Shown: positions 34,683 to 43,011, counted from the stretch's first letter. The stretch: 64,000 nt of DNA from Bhargavaea massiliensis (GCF_018390575.1 NZ_JAHBCJ010000010.1:1-64000); one strand, 5' to 3'. A program made the numbers and translations. Notes: generated from the sequence alone by a model not told the origin.

Positions 34683-35043
34683 ATACGTTGCGGCCATCCT
34701 CATGGTTACCGGCGGCGTGATGAGTGTAGTCAGTGCGATCGGGCTGATCCGTCTGCCGGATGTGTATACGCGCTCCCATGCGGCAACAAAAAGCTCGACG
34801 CTGGCCGTCCTGCTTTCGCTTCTGGGAGCCTTCCTATATTTTTGGGCGGTCGAGCGCTTTATCGGCGTCAGGCTCCTGCTAGGAATCATCTTCGTCTTCC
34901 TGACTGCACCGGTAGCCGGCCACGTCATTATCCGTGCTGCGCACAGGTCCGGCGTCAGGCTGGCGGATATTTCAAAAGGGGACGAACTGGCTGAAGCCAG
35001 GGAAAAACTGAAACAGGAAAAAGAAAGCAGATCCGAAGGCTGA
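34660..35043 (+). CDS. mrpG: Mrp antiporter subunit G
   Basis: This 127-residue last subunit has three membrane helices, with the conserved SAIGLIRLPDVYTRSHAATKSSTL segment (split here by the loop). A charged C-terminal tail is rich in Lys and Glu. The start codon is TTG 34660 behind GAGGGGGA inside mrpF. The terminator stem of the operon begins within the last codons. Confidence 0.93.
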   Translation: MNADTIVEYVAAILMVTGGVMSVVSAIGLIRLPDVYTRSHAATKSSTLAVLLSLLGAFLYFWAVERFIGVRLLLGIIFVFLTAPVAGHVIIRAAHRSGVRLADISKGDELAEAREKLKQEKESRSEG

Positions 35044-35065
35044 AAGCCTATCGGATCTGCTTTTT
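35025..35065 (+). terminator. Terminator of the mrp operon, overlapping the mrpG stop codon
   Basis: A 12-bp stem, AAGCAGATCCGA (35025-35036) with TCGGATCTGCTT (35051-35062), plus an inner AGGC/GCCT, ends in a T run. The mrpG stop codon (35041-35043) lies in the loop, so a terminating ribosome would cover the left arm. Confidence 0.9.
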
Positions 35066-35138
35066 CTTGCAGGTGCCCGGCGGCCAGGAAGGATTTTTCA
35101 GGAAAGGGGAGAATCAAAAGGTCAGGGGGGATGATGGA

Positions 35139-37499
35139 ATGAGAAAGTGGCCGAAGTGGCTGCGTTTTGTCCTGTATGCGGCGGGGGCGGCCGTGGCACT
35201 GGGGGTTGGTGCACTGATTTTCGTAAGCGTTTACATAGGGCGATCCGCGCCGGTCACCGAAGGCGAGCTCCGTGTCCCGGTGCTCCAGTCGGAAGTGACG
35301 GTCGTCCGGGACGGAAAGGGCGTGCCGCATATCCGGGCTGAATCCGACGCCGACCTGTACCGGGCACAGGGCTTTGTCCAGGCGCAGGACCGGCTGTTCC
35401 AGATGGATCTGGCACGCCGGCAGGCATCCGGCAGGCTGGCGGAAGTGGTCGGAGAGGCAGCCGTCCCGTCTGACAAGCTGTTCCGGACGTTCAGCCTCCG
35501 TCATGCGGCAGAACAGTCACACGAGGGATACGGAGAGGAAGCCAAACAGGTGCTCAGCTGGTTCGCTGAAGGGGTGAACGCCTATATCGTTCAGGCAAAA
35601 GAAGAAGGCAAGCTGCCATACGAGTTCAGCCTGCTCGGATACGAGCCGGAGGAGTGGACGCCGCTGGATTCCCTGACGATCGGGAAGTTCATGGCGTATG
35701 ATCTCGGGGGTCACTGGCAGGCGCTGGCATTCCGTCACTGGGCGGTGAACAACTTTGATGGTGAAAAGATGGAAGAGCTGTTCATCCATTATCCGGAGGA
35801 TGCGCCTTCCATCATTGAAGCGAACCGGGCAAACCCGGTCCAAGTCGCCGGGGCATTTGATGCTTCACTGATTCCGCCGGAGTTCAACGGCAGCAACAAC
35901 TGGGTCGTCTCCGGGGACAAGACGGCATCCGGCAAGCCAATTCTTGCAGACGACCCGCATCTCGGCCTGACGACACCGTCCATCTGGTATGAGATGCACC
36001 TGGAGTCGCCGGAGCAGAATGTCGCCGGCGTTATTTTCGGCGGCGTTCCGGGCATCATCCTCGGCCACAACGAGGATGTCGCCTGGGGTGTGACGAATGT
36101 CGGGCCGGACGTCCAAGACTTGTATATCGAACAGCCGAACCCGGACGACCCGACGAAGTTTCTTTATGACGGAAAGTGGGAGCAGGCGGATGTCCGTGAA
36201 GAACCGATCCGGGTGAAGGACGGGGAGACAGTGGACTTCCGAGTCGTGACGACACGGCACGGCCCGGTGATTTCAGATATCATGCTTAAGGACACGGGTG
36301 CAGGCGCAGTGCTGTCGATGCAGTGGACAGCGCTTGAGCCGACCCGGGAGCTGGAAGCCGTGCTGACGTACAATAAAGCGTCCGACTGGGAACAGTTCGA
36401 AAAAGCGCTGGAAAACTTTAATGCGCCGGCGCAGAACTTTGTCTTTGCCGCGAAGGACGGAACCATCGCCTACAAGGCGAACGGCAACATCCCGATCCGC
36501 AAAAAAGGGGACGGCCAGCTGCCGGTTCCGGGCGATTCGACGGAATATGGCTGGGAGGGCTATATTCCGTATGAAGAGCTGCCGCGTTCCGTGAATCCTG
36601 AAGAAGGGTTTATCGCCACCGCGAACAACCGGGTCATCGGTGCAGACTATCCATACCACATCACCAACTTCTGGGCACAGCCTTACCGATATGAGCGGAT
36701 TGCGGAAGTGCTTCGGGAAGGGGATGGCCTGACACCAGAGGACATGATGGCCCTGCAGATGGATGTGAAAAACCTCTATGCACGGGAGTTCCTGGATGAC
36801 ATGGTCGGCTCGCTGAAAGCGACGGGCGCAGCGGAAGAATACGCATCTGCCGTCCGGATGCTTGAAGACTGGAACCTCGAGGACGACAAGGAGCTGGGGG
36901 CACCGCTCATTTTCCACCGCTGGATCCAGCAATTGCCGAGGACCATGCTGCGTCCCTCCATGCCAGGGGATGTCTATGACCTCATGCCGGGCAAGAACCA
37001 CATCACCGATGAAATGATGCGGCAGGCCTATGCGGGAAATCCCGGTGCCTGGGTGAGCGGATACGGGGGAGTCGATGCATGGGTCACCGACTCGTTCAAA
37101 CGCGCAGTCTTGTCCATCGCGGATGCCTATGGCGATGACACGGATAACTGGAGGTGGGGCGACTACCACCAGCTCGTCTTCCCCCACCCGGTCGGCGGCG
37201 CATCGCCGATCTTGGAACGATACCTGAACCCGCCGCCCACACCGGTGAGCGGCTCGCACATCACCGTCCAGGCCGCCGGATTCAACTACGACGGCACGGC
37301 CGACCACGGCGCATCCTGGCGGTTCGTCGCCGACCTCTCCGACCTCTCGCGCACCTGGCATATCGTCGGACCCGGCCAGAGCGGCCATGTAAAATCCGAT
37401 TGGTTCCATGACCAGGTGGACGACTGGGTAAAAGGCGATTATCACGAAACCCGGATCGACGGGACCGCGGAAGGTGATGAGCTGAAGCTCGTGCCGTGA
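35139..37499 (+). CDS. Penicillin acylase-family Ntn hydrolase
   Basis: The 786-residue precursor belongs to the penicillin amidase family (penicillin G acylases, quorum-quenching acyl-homoserine-lactone acylases). An N-terminal membrane helix (about 9-32) anchors or exports it. The processing site NGSNNWVVSG has the nucleophile Ser at about residue 252, which becomes the first residue of the beta chain after self-cleavage. Other conserved parts are SGKPILADDPHLGL, NEDVAWGVTNVGPDVQDLY, and a catalytic Asn in TANNRV. ATG 35139 follows GGGGGG at 8 nt. No clear terminator follows; the 20-bp array begins about 20 nt downstream. Natural substrate unknown. Confidence 0.92.
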   Translation: MRKWPKWLRFVLYAAGAAVALGVGALIFVSVYIGRSAPVTEGELRVPVLQSEVTVVRDGKGVPHIRAESDADLYRAQGFVQAQDRLFQMDLARRQASGRLAEVVGEAAVPSDKLFRTFSLRHAAEQSHEGYGEEAKQVLSWFAEGVNAYIVQAKEEGKLPYEFSLLGYEPEEWTPLDSLTIGKFMAYDLGGHWQALAFRHWAVNNFDGEKMEELFIHYPEDAPSIIEANRANPVQVAGAFDASLIPPEFNGSNNWVVSGDKTASGKPILADDPHLGLTTPSIWYEMHLESPEQNVAGVIFGGVPGIILGHNEDVAWGVTNVGPDVQDLYIEQPNPDDPTKFLYDGKWEQADVREEPIRVKDGETVDFRVVTTRHGPVISDIMLKDTGAGAVLSMQWTALEPTRELEAVLTYNKASDWEQFEKALENFNAPAQNFVFAAKDGTIAYKANGNIPIRKKGDGQLPVPGDSTEYGWEGYIPYEELPRSVNPEEGFIATANNRVIGADYPYHITNFWAQPYRYERIAEVLREGDGLTPEDMMALQMDVKNLYAREFLDDMVGSLKATGAAEEYASAVRMLEDWNLEDDKELGAPLIFHRWIQQLPRTMLRPSMPGDVYDLMPGKNHITDEMMRQAYAGNPGAWVSGYGGVDAWVTDSFKRAVLSIADAYGDDTDNWRWGDYHQLVFPHPVGGASPILERYLNPPPTPVSGSHITVQAAGFNYDGTADHGASWRFVADLSDLSRTWHIVGPGQSGHVKSDWFHDQVDDWVKGDYHETRIDGTAEGDELKLVP

Positions 37500-37520
37500 A
37501 GGGGTGAGTTGGAGAATGGG

Positions 37521-37720
37521 GCGTGGTGTTACAAGGCGTGCGGATTTGCAATCTGGCGCACTGATTTGCCGCATGGGGATCTGATTTGCCACAAGGAGCT
37601 CCGACTTGCAATAAGGAACCGGGAGTTGCAACAAGGGGTCGGTAGTTGCCACAAGGAGGTCCGACTTGCAATAAGGGTCACCGACTTGAAATAAGGCACC
37701 CGAACTTGAAATAAGCAGAC
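37521..37720. repeat. Tandem array, ten 20-bp units (same family as 1-160)
   Basis: Ten units keep an exact 20-bp period. The core is GA(C/G/T)TTGCAA(C/T)AAGG with variable flanks. The unit at 37621 reads GGGAGTTGCAACAAGGGG, nearly identical to units of the array at 1-160. The array fills the spacer between the acylase gene and the small lipoprotein gene. There is no coding potential and no strong hairpin. Confidence 0.92.
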
Positions 37721-37746
37721 GGATCATCCGGAGAGAGGGGAATATA

Positions 37747-38118
37747 GTGAGAAGGTTTATAGTTCGTGCAATCATTGCCGCGGGGCTCCTGTCAGGCTGC
37801 AGCGACCCGGAAGTCACGAGCTTCAGCGAAGTCACTCAGATTACGGGAGATGTGTGGAAACACGTCGACCCGGCTCTGCACCTTCAGCTGCTATCTTCGG
37901 AAGACCAGACCTACATCGTTTTCCAATCGGAGCAGGCTGTGACGGCAGACTATGAGATCAAAGACAATTTGGTCATCATCAAGCTGGACGAGTCCGGCAG
38001 CAAACAGGAAGTTACGGAAACCCATGTCTACCAACTGAAGACGAACGCTAAACAAGACACGATCGACGTCCGGGTGAACGGGGAGCAGCGGCCGTTCGAC
38101 CAAGTGTCCGTTTTCTGA
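37747..38118 (+). CDS. Small putative lipoprotein
   Basis: The 123-residue protein has a short basic N-terminus, a hydrophobic segment and the lipobox LLSGC (Cys 18), so it is probably a lipoprotein. The mature part is a compact, beta-rich, hydrophilic domain that I do not recognise. The start is GTG 37747 behind GAGAGGGGAA. It stands alone between the 20-bp array and a strong terminator. The signal and ribosome site make it a credible gene. Confidence 0.7.
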   Translation: MRRFIVRAIIAAGLLSGCSDPEVTSFSEVTQITGDVWKHVDPALHLQLLSSEDQTYIVFQSEQAVTADYEIKDNLVIIKLDESGSKQEVTETHVYQLKTNAKQDTIDVRVNGEQRPFDQVSVF

Positions 38119-38180
38119 GGGGCGGGAGCCTTCAGCTGAAGGTGGTGCGGTGAATGGGAAGACTCAGCTTTAGCAGATAG

Positions 38181-38217
38181 AAAAAGAGAACTTCCATAAC
38201 CAGGAAGTTCTCTTTTT
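38181..38217 (+). terminator. Terminator between the small lipoprotein gene and the DmpA gene
   Basis: A 15-bp stem, AAAAAGAGAACTTCC with GGAAGTTCTCTTTTT, has A and T runs on both sides, so it can serve both convergent genes. A 14-bp perfect palindrome, CCTTCAGCTGAAGG, lies upstream near 38129-38142. Confidence 0.9.
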
Positions 38218-38233
38218 CATGGCAAGGACCGCT

Positions 38234-39250
38234 TTACCGGAACTCCGCTTTCCGGACTACTCTCCCTTTCCTGCCGGTTGTCGTCTCCGCGTGTAGGAGC
38301 GACTGCAGGACGGCTTCCTCGGTCGAAGCGATCACCGCTTCGAACAGATCATTCATAATCGGGTGGTCGTCTTTGATAATTTCCCGTGTGACGGTCATGT
38401 CTTTGCCGCCGTGCGGGGTCAGCAGACCGTTGGAGAAAGCGATGATGATGTCGCCGCTCCCGTTGTGGATGTGGGTGCCTGTCCGGCCGAGCCCGATCGC
38501 GGCGCGCTTGGCAATCCGCTTTAGCTGCCGGGCGTCCAGCGGGGCATCGGTCGCGACGACGATGATGACCGAGCCGTCCGGGCGCTTTTCTTCTTCGGCA
38601 ACCGGTGTTTCGGGGGCCGGCTCTTCCGGCGTAACCCAGCCCGGGAAGCGGCACTCATGGCCGCGGCCGAAGTTGGTGAGGACGAGCGTGCCGACGGTAA
38701 ACGACCGGCTGACGGCCTCCACGATCCGTGATGAACTGCCGATTCCGCCTTTCGCCCCGTAGCAGATCATGCCCTTGCCGGCACCGACCGCGCCTTGCGA
38801 CAGTTCGCCTCCGGAAGCCTCACGGATCGCCCGGATAGCGTCATCCGGCCGCACGGCCATCTTCCGCATCGAGTTCAGGTAACTGTCGTTGCACTCGCCG
38901 ACGACGATATTGAGTGAACTGGTGGAATCCCCGATTGCCGGGTTTTCGTCCAGCATGTATTGGAGCGTTCCTTCAAGCACTGCGCCCACACTGAATGTGT
39001 TTGTCAGCATGATCGGGGATTCCAATACGCCGAGTTCCTCGACCTGGACGAGGCCCGCCGTTTTTCCGAAGCCGTTCAATACAAACGAGGCGGCGGCCGG
39101 CTTTTCCTCGAACCAGTTGCCTCCGTGCGGGAGGATGGCCGTCACCCCGGTGCAGAAATAATCGTCCCCGTCACCGAGCTGATCAAGCGTCACGTGGCCG
39201 ACCGACACCCCTTCGACGTCGGTGATGGCATTCCATTTTCCTTTTTTCAT
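38234..39250 (-). CDS. DmpA-family (S58) aminopeptidase
   Basis: This 338-residue self-cleaving Ntn-type peptidase is related to L-aminopeptidase D-Ala-esterase DmpA and beta-peptidyl aminopeptidases. The probable autocleavage site is the NGSGD motif (Gly 264/Ser 265), where Ser becomes the nucleophile. Other conserved parts are ITDVEGVSVGHVT, TGVTAILPHGGN and CYGAKGGIGSSSR. The insert PEEPAPETPVAEEEKRPDGS (about 208-227) looks like a flexible loop. ATG 39250 follows GGGGG. Its role is probably peptide turnover in the cytoplasm; no partner is evident. Confidence 0.9.
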   Translation of the reverse strand: MKKGKWNAITDVEGVSVGHVTLDQLGDGDDYFCTGVTAILPHGGNWFEEKPAAASFVLNGFGKTAGLVQVEELGVLESPIMLTNTFSVGAVLEGTLQYMLDENPAIGDSTSSLNIVVGECNDSYLNSMRKMAVRPDDAIRAIREASGGELSQGAVGAGKGMICYGAKGGIGSSSRIVEAVSRSFTVGTLVLTNFGRGHECRFPGWVTPEEPAPETPVAEEEKRPDGSVIIVVATDAPLDARQLKRIAKRAAIGLGRTGTHIHNGSGDIIIAFSNGLLTPHGGKDMTVTREIIKDDHPIMNDLFEAVIASTEEAVLQSLLHAETTTGRKGRVVRKAEFR

Positions 39251-39320
39251 TTGCCGGATCCCCCTTGTGTACTTGCTCTGTTTTCCATTATCTCAAAGTT
39301 CAATCGCGAATGGGCACATG

Positions 39321-39349
39321 AAAAAGCCGTCCCGCTTTTTGGGACGGCT
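39321..39349 (-). terminator. Terminator of the UspA gene
   Basis: An AGCCGTCCC/GGGACGGCT stem overlaps the stop codon of the UspA gene. The minus strand continues with TTTTT. Confidence 0.85.
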
Positions 39350-39765
39350 CACTTCACGAGCAAGACGGGGCATTCGGCGCGCTTGGCGACTTTGTGGCTG
39401 ACGCTGCCGAGGACCATCTCCTGGAAAGCATTTAAGCCGCGGCTCCCTACGATGGCCAGGTCATAGCCGGCGGAATTGATGAATTTGACGATGGCAGGTC
39501 CGGGTTCGCCGAACTGAATCTGCAGTCCGGGCCGGATTCCCTTGTCGCTGAAAACGTCGAAAACCTCGGATAGTTGGTCTCGGATGCGTGATTCCAGCTC
39601 TTCTTTTGTGACATGTTCAAATTCCGGCGGCCGCGACCGGTCATGATCCACGACATAAAGCAGGTCGACGGACGCGCCTGTCGCTTCCGCGATGGTGGCA
39701 CCATGCTTGGCCGCTCGGCCTGAGTGCGCAGAGCCGTCCACTGCAACGATAATTTTTTCGTACAT
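39349..39765 (-). CDS. Universal stress protein A family protein
   Basis: This 138-residue single Usp domain has the start IIVAVDGSAHSGRAAKHG and the ATP-binding loop GSRGLNAFQEMVLGSVS (G-2x-G-9x-GS), so it belongs to the nucleotide-binding class. Length is standard. ATG 39765 follows AGGAGG at 11 nt. Its leader on the minus strand contains two GC hairpins (about 39797-39838). The physiological trigger is unknown. Confidence 0.93.
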   Translation of the reverse strand: MYEKIIVAVDGSAHSGRAAKHGATIAEATGASVDLLYVVDHDRSRPPEFEHVTKEELESRIRDQLSEVFDVFSDKGIRPGLQIQFGEPGPAIVKFINSAGYDLAIVGSRGLNAFQEMVLGSVSHKVAKRAECPVLLVK

Positions 39766-40099
39766 TCGTCCGGTGTCCTCCTTCGGTTTCCGGAATGGGC
39801 GGAAGCGATCCGCCCAGACGCCCGGCCAGACGGGCGCGGGGAAACGTTCTTACTTTAATACTATATTCCCTCCATTCCGTTTGAAAACCTTTTGACTCAA
39901 AAGAAAAAGGTTTTCAACAGTGTGTGTGAATAACGAATAGAAGCTAAGCCGGAAAACGTTGTGTATAATCAAAGAAACGGCTATGTTTGCAGTAGCACTT
40001 AAAATTGTCGGACTGCTCCGGTTTGGACCGGAGCAGCTGATACTCCGTGTCCCCAGACTCTCCGAACGGGACACGGCAATGCGGCAAGGGGGGACACGG
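39766..40099. other. Divergent spacer between UspA and the double-GNAT gene
   Basis: No gene is visible. Structure is abundant. GGGCGG/CCGCCC and CGCCCG/CGGGCG hairpins lie near 39797-39838. A 13-bp perfect inverted repeat TTGAAAACCTTTT/AAAAGGTTTTCAA (39881-39893, 39905-39917) has an 11-nt loop. A TATAAT box lies at 39964-39969, followed by the structured leader described at 40013-40099. Confidence 0.6.
40013..40099 (+). promoter_or_regulatory. Structured leader that can mask the ribosome site
   Basis: Hairpin 1 is CTGCTCCGG (40013-40021) with CCGGAGCAG (40028-40036), nine perfect pairs. CCGTGTCCCC (40045-40054) can then pair with two alternative targets. One is GGGACACGG (40068-40076); the other is GGGGACACGG (40090-40099), which includes part of the ribosome site and touches ATG 40100. 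Mutually exclusive pairings of this kind are typical of translation-control leaders. No known riboswitch class is recognised. Confidence 0.6.
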
Positions 40100-41209
40100 A
40101 TGAAACTGACGGAATGGACGATGCAGGAACAGGAAGAACTCATCCACTTCATGACGGAGAGCAGCTGGCCGTATCATGGCATTCCGCATCCCGCCCGGGA
40201 GATGATCGAAAAGGCGATCGACGACGGCGGCTACGAATCGGATGAGGTAAAGACGTTCTGGGTGGAGACCGATGACCGGGAGAAGGTCGGCATCGTCAAG
40301 CTGTATGACATGCAGGACGAGATTCCGATGTTTGATTTGCGGATTGCGGAACGGGCGCGCGGCAGAGGATTTGGCCCGAGGGCGCTCCGCCTGATCTGCG
40401 ACTATGTGTTCAGCCTGCCGGACAAGAAGATCCGGCTGGAAGGGCACACCCGCCAAGACAACGCCGCGATGAGGAAAACGTTCGAGAGGGCGGGTTTCGT
40501 AAAAGAAGGCCATCTCCGCAGGTCATGGTACTCTCCGAAAGAGGATTCCTACTACGATGCCGTCACGTACGGCATCACGCGTGAGGACTTCGAGAGCGGC
40601 AAGACGACCCCCGTTGAGTGGAACGACCGGGAGATTGCGGCAACTACCGATAACCAGGGCCGTCCGCCGGGCTTCCCGGAAGAGTTCCGCTCGGACCGGC
40701 TCCTGATCCGCGCACCCCGCGTGGAGGATGCGGCCGATGTGTATGACGCGCTTACCTATTCCCATCCGGAACTGAAGGAATGGCTCCCATTCGCCAAGGA
40801 CAAGCCGACGCTGGAAGGCGTGGAGGACAGCCTGAGGGGGGCGGTGGCCGATTTTATCACCCGGAAAGATCTGCGCCTGCATCTTTACCGGCGGGAAGAC
40901 GGCGCGTTCATCGGCTCGTCCGGCCTGCACCGGATCAACTGGGACGTCCCGAAATTCGAGATCGGCTACTGGATCGATACCCGCTACACGGGCCACGGCT
41001 ATATCACCGAAGCCGTGGAACGGATCACGCAGTTCGCCGCGGAGACGCTTGGCGCCCGCAGGGTCGAAATCCGGTGCGACACAAAGAATGTGAGGAGCAG
41101 GGCCATCCCGGAAAAACTGGGCTTTGAACTCGAAGGCATCCTGAAAAATGACGATGTCGCCGCGGACGGCAGCCTCCGCGACACATGCGTGTATGCCAAA
41201 GTGAAGTAA
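40100..41209 (+). CDS. Two-domain GNAT acetyltransferase
   Basis: The 369-residue protein is a fusion of two GCN5-related acetyltransferase domains of the RimJ/RimL type, separated by a linker near residues 170-195. Acetyl-CoA loops are ERARGRGFGPRALRLI in domain 1 and TRYTGHGYITEAVERI in domain 2. The substrate is unknown: N-terminal amines of proteins or antibiotics are possible. ATG 40100 follows AAGGGGGG. An in-frame ATG at 40079 is preceded by a copy of the same GGGACACGG sequence and could be a second start. The structured leader suggests translational control. Confidence 0.85.
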   Translation: MKLTEWTMQEQEELIHFMTESSWPYHGIPHPAREMIEKAIDDGGYESDEVKTFWVETDDREKVGIVKLYDMQDEIPMFDLRIAERARGRGFGPRALRLICDYVFSLPDKKIRLEGHTRQDNAAMRKTFERAGFVKEGHLRRSWYSPKEDSYYDAVTYGITREDFESGKTTPVEWNDREIAATTDNQGRPPGFPEEFRSDRLLIRAPRVEDAADVYDALTYSHPELKEWLPFAKDKPTLEGVEDSLRGAVADFITRKDLRLHLYRREDGAFIGSSGLHRINWDVPKFEIGYWIDTRYTGHGYITEAVERITQFAAETLGARRVEIRCDTKNVRSRAIPEKLGFELEGILKNDDVAADGSLRDTCVYAKVK

Positions 41210-41232
41210 GTATGACCGCCGGCTTTTTGGTG

Positions 41233-41290
41233 AGTGTAAAAAACTCTCCGGGTGTTAAGCACCCCCGCCGAGTGTAAAGAAAACCGCCTT
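41233..41290. repeat. Short degenerate array with core AGTGTTAAG
   Basis: AGTGTAAAA (41233), GGTGTTAAG (41251) and AGTGTAAAG (41271) are spaced 18 and 20 bp apart, with C-rich spacers. The core is the one seen at 20196 and 20217. It lies between the GNAT stop codon and a terminator. Confidence 0.5.
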
Positions 41291-41306
41291 TGCACGCCCC
41301 ACCACG

Positions 41307-41353
41307 AAACTAAAGGGATGCCGCTCGACTTGCATGCGGCATCCCTTTAGTTA
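41307..41353. terminator. Bidirectional terminator downstream of the double-GNAT gene
   Basis: A 16-bp perfect stem, ACTAAAGGGATGCCGC (41309-41324) with GCGGCATCCCTTTAGT (41336-41351), lies between convergent genes. Its right arm touches the stop codon of the 51-codon minus-strand gene. Confidence 0.88.
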
Positions 41354-41506
41354 ATGTTTATTCCTGCCGGTGAGCAGCTGGAAGATGAAGATGATCCCGG
41401 CAATGATGAGGACGATGTGAATCAGCCCGCCGAAAATATCGAGCAGGAAGCCAATCAGCCAGAATGCGATCAGAATCAGTATGATCCACCAAAGGATTTT
41501 GCCCAT
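41351..41506 (-). CDS. Small membrane protein, lmo0937 family
   Basis: The 51-residue protein begins MGKILWWIILILIAFWLIGF. It has two hydrophobic helices around a LLDIFGGLIHI turn and a basic end (TGRNKH). This is the pattern of the lmo0937/DUF5670 family of small Firmicute membrane proteins, often stress-induced. A GGGTGA ribosome site precedes ATG 41506, and the 41307-41353 hairpin terminates it. Function unknown. Confidence 0.82.
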   Translation of the reverse strand: MGKILWWIILILIAFWLIGFLLDIFGGLIHIVLIIAGIIFIFQLLTGRNKH

Positions 41507-41625
41507 GACGTCACCCGCTTTCCGTCTTGTCTGTTAACCAAATCCTACCCTCCGGCGTTCCCGGATAAACCGGGACGGCTCCGTGCTATAATGGACGGAC
41601 AGGCAATGGAAGGGGCGGATCTGGC

Positions 41626-42063
41626 ATGGCGACGCCGAGTATGGAAGACTATCTTGAGCAAATCTGGCTTAAGTCGGCCGCTACCGGGGAGGCGCGCGTT
41701 TCCGATGTCGCGGAAGCGCTGGAAGTCCTGCCGTCATCGGTGACGAAGATGGCGAGGAAGCTTGACCGGGAAGGCTACTTAGTTTATGAACGCTATAAAG
41801 GGTTAATATTAACTTCAAAGGGCGAAGCATTCGGCCGGAAGCTGGCCGGCCGCCATGAGTTGCTCGAACGCTTTCTCCGGCTGATCGGTGTGGACGAGAA
41901 GCACGTCTACAATGATGTCGAAGGAATTGAACATCACCTGAGCTGGGACGCGATTGACCGCATCACCGAACTTGTGCAGGTCCTCGAAGACCATCCGGCA
42001 ATTCTAGGCAAGTTGGAGCGGTATCGTGCGGCAGGCGGTGCGGAAGAAGAAAGGGAGAGATAA
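41626..42063 (+). CDS. mntR: Manganese-responsive regulator MntR
   Basis: The 145-residue DtxR-family regulator has an N-terminal winged helix with [24 protein letters not shown] and a dimerisation/metal domain. All Mn ligands of B. subtilis MntR occur at the same positions: Asp 8, Glu 11, His 77, Glu 99, Glu 102 and His 103. With Mn bound it should repress manganese importers (none in this window). A TATAAT box at 41587-41592 precedes it. cvfB starts 2 nt after the stop codon, so the two genes are probably co-transcribed. Confidence 0.96.
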   Translation: MATPSMEDYLEQIWLKSAATGEARVSDVAEALEVLPSSVTKMARKLDREGYLVYERYKGLILTSKGEAFGRKLAGRHELLERFLRLIGVDEKHVYNDVEGIEHHLSWDAIDRITELVQVLEDHPAILGKLERYRAAGGAEEERER

Positions 42064-42065
42064 AT

Positions 42066-42941
42066 ATGGCAAAGGCGGAATCCGGGCGAATTATCGAGGC
42101 GCTCGCGGAACGGCGGGAAGGCTCCCGCTGGGTACTGTCCTGCGACGGGCAGGAATTTAATATGAACGCATCAGAAGCGCCGGAAGATCTCAATGAAGGG
42201 GACAGGCTGAAAGTATTTCTCCACCCGGACCGCCGCGGCAACCTGGTCGCGACGAGCCGGCTGCCCCGGATGGAAGCCGGTTCGTACGGCTGGGCGGAAG
42301 TGATCGACACGGACGGGCGCGATGGCATCCGAACGGACATCGGTTCCTCCGTCGAAGTCATCGTCAACCCGAAGGACATGCCGCAGCTCAGGGAGCTCTG
42401 GCCGGAGCCCGGTGACTGTCTGTACATGACGCTGCGCACGGACAAGGGCGGCAACCTGTTCGGACGGCTGATCACCGAGGAACGCATCAAGGATGAGTAT
42501 GTCGATGCCCCGGCCTCTCTTTTCAATAAAAATCTCAAAGCCCGGGCGTACCGGCTGCTTCCGGTCGGCGCATTCATGCTGAGCGAGCCGCAAAAGTACC
42601 GGATCTTCGTCCACCATACGGAGATGAAGTTCGAGCCTCGGCTCGGGCAGGAAGTCGAGGTGCGGGTGGTGGGCATCCGGGAAGACGGCTCTCTGAACGG
42701 TTCCCTTCTCCCGCGGAAAGAGGAGCGGATCGGCGATGATGCGGAAACGGTGCTCCGTTATCTGAACGGGGCCGGCGGGAAGATGCCGTTCACCGACAAG
42801 TCGGCTCCCGAAGAGATCAGCGAAATGTTCGACATGAGCAAAGCGTCATTTAAGCGGGCAATCGGCAAACTGCTGAAAGAACGCAAAATCAAGCAGGAAG
42901 ACGGCTGGACCTATTTGAAGGATAACCAGCGGGATTCGTGA
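42066..42941 (+). CDS. cvfB: S1-type RNA-binding virulence regulator CvfB (YitL)
   Basis: The 291-residue protein has three S1-like OB folds (residues about 1-65, 70-140 and 150-220) and a C-terminal winged helix containing MFDMSKASFKRAIGKLLKE, the layout of CvfB/YitL. The family binds RNA and affects virulence or stress gene expression in staphylococci. Its ribosome site AGGGAGA lies in the end of mntR, so translation is probably coupled. The pairing with mntR is not a linkage that I know from other genomes. Confidence 0.92.
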   Translation: MAKAESGRIIEALAERREGSRWVLSCDGQEFNMNASEAPEDLNEGDRLKVFLHPDRRGNLVATSRLPRMEAGSYGWAEVIDTDGRDGIRTDIGSSVEVIVNPKDMPQLRELWPEPGDCLYMTLRTDKGGNLFGRLITEERIKDEYVDAPASLFNKNLKARAYRLLPVGAFMLSEPQKYRIFVHHTEMKFEPRLGQEVEVRVVGIREDGSLNGSLLPRKEERIGDDAETVLRYLNGAGGKMPFTDKSAPEEISEMFDMSKASFKRAIGKLLKERKIKQEDGWTYLKDNQRDS

Positions 42942-42951
42942 AACTTTTTAC

Positions 42952-42986
42952 CCTCTCCGCCCGTTCATATGGGTGGGGAGTTCTTT
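42952..42986 (+). terminator. Probable terminator of mntR-cvfB
   Basis: CTCCGCCC can pair imperfectly with GGGTGGGGAG, followed by TTCTTTT, shortly after the cvfB stop codon. Confidence 0.6.
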
Positions 42987-43011
42987 TGCATCCAGGAAAG
43001 GGGAAAACTTG

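Noticed and set aside
36273-37835. 520-codon open frame antisense to the acylase gene and crossing the array
   Set aside because: It lies opposite a protein with a clear Ntn site and runs through the tandem array. The composition is that of a mirror frame.
39959-40099. Extended N-terminus of the double-GNAT protein
   Set aside because: The upstream in-frame codons fall in the structured leader and near the -10 box. ATG 40100 has the clear ribosome site.
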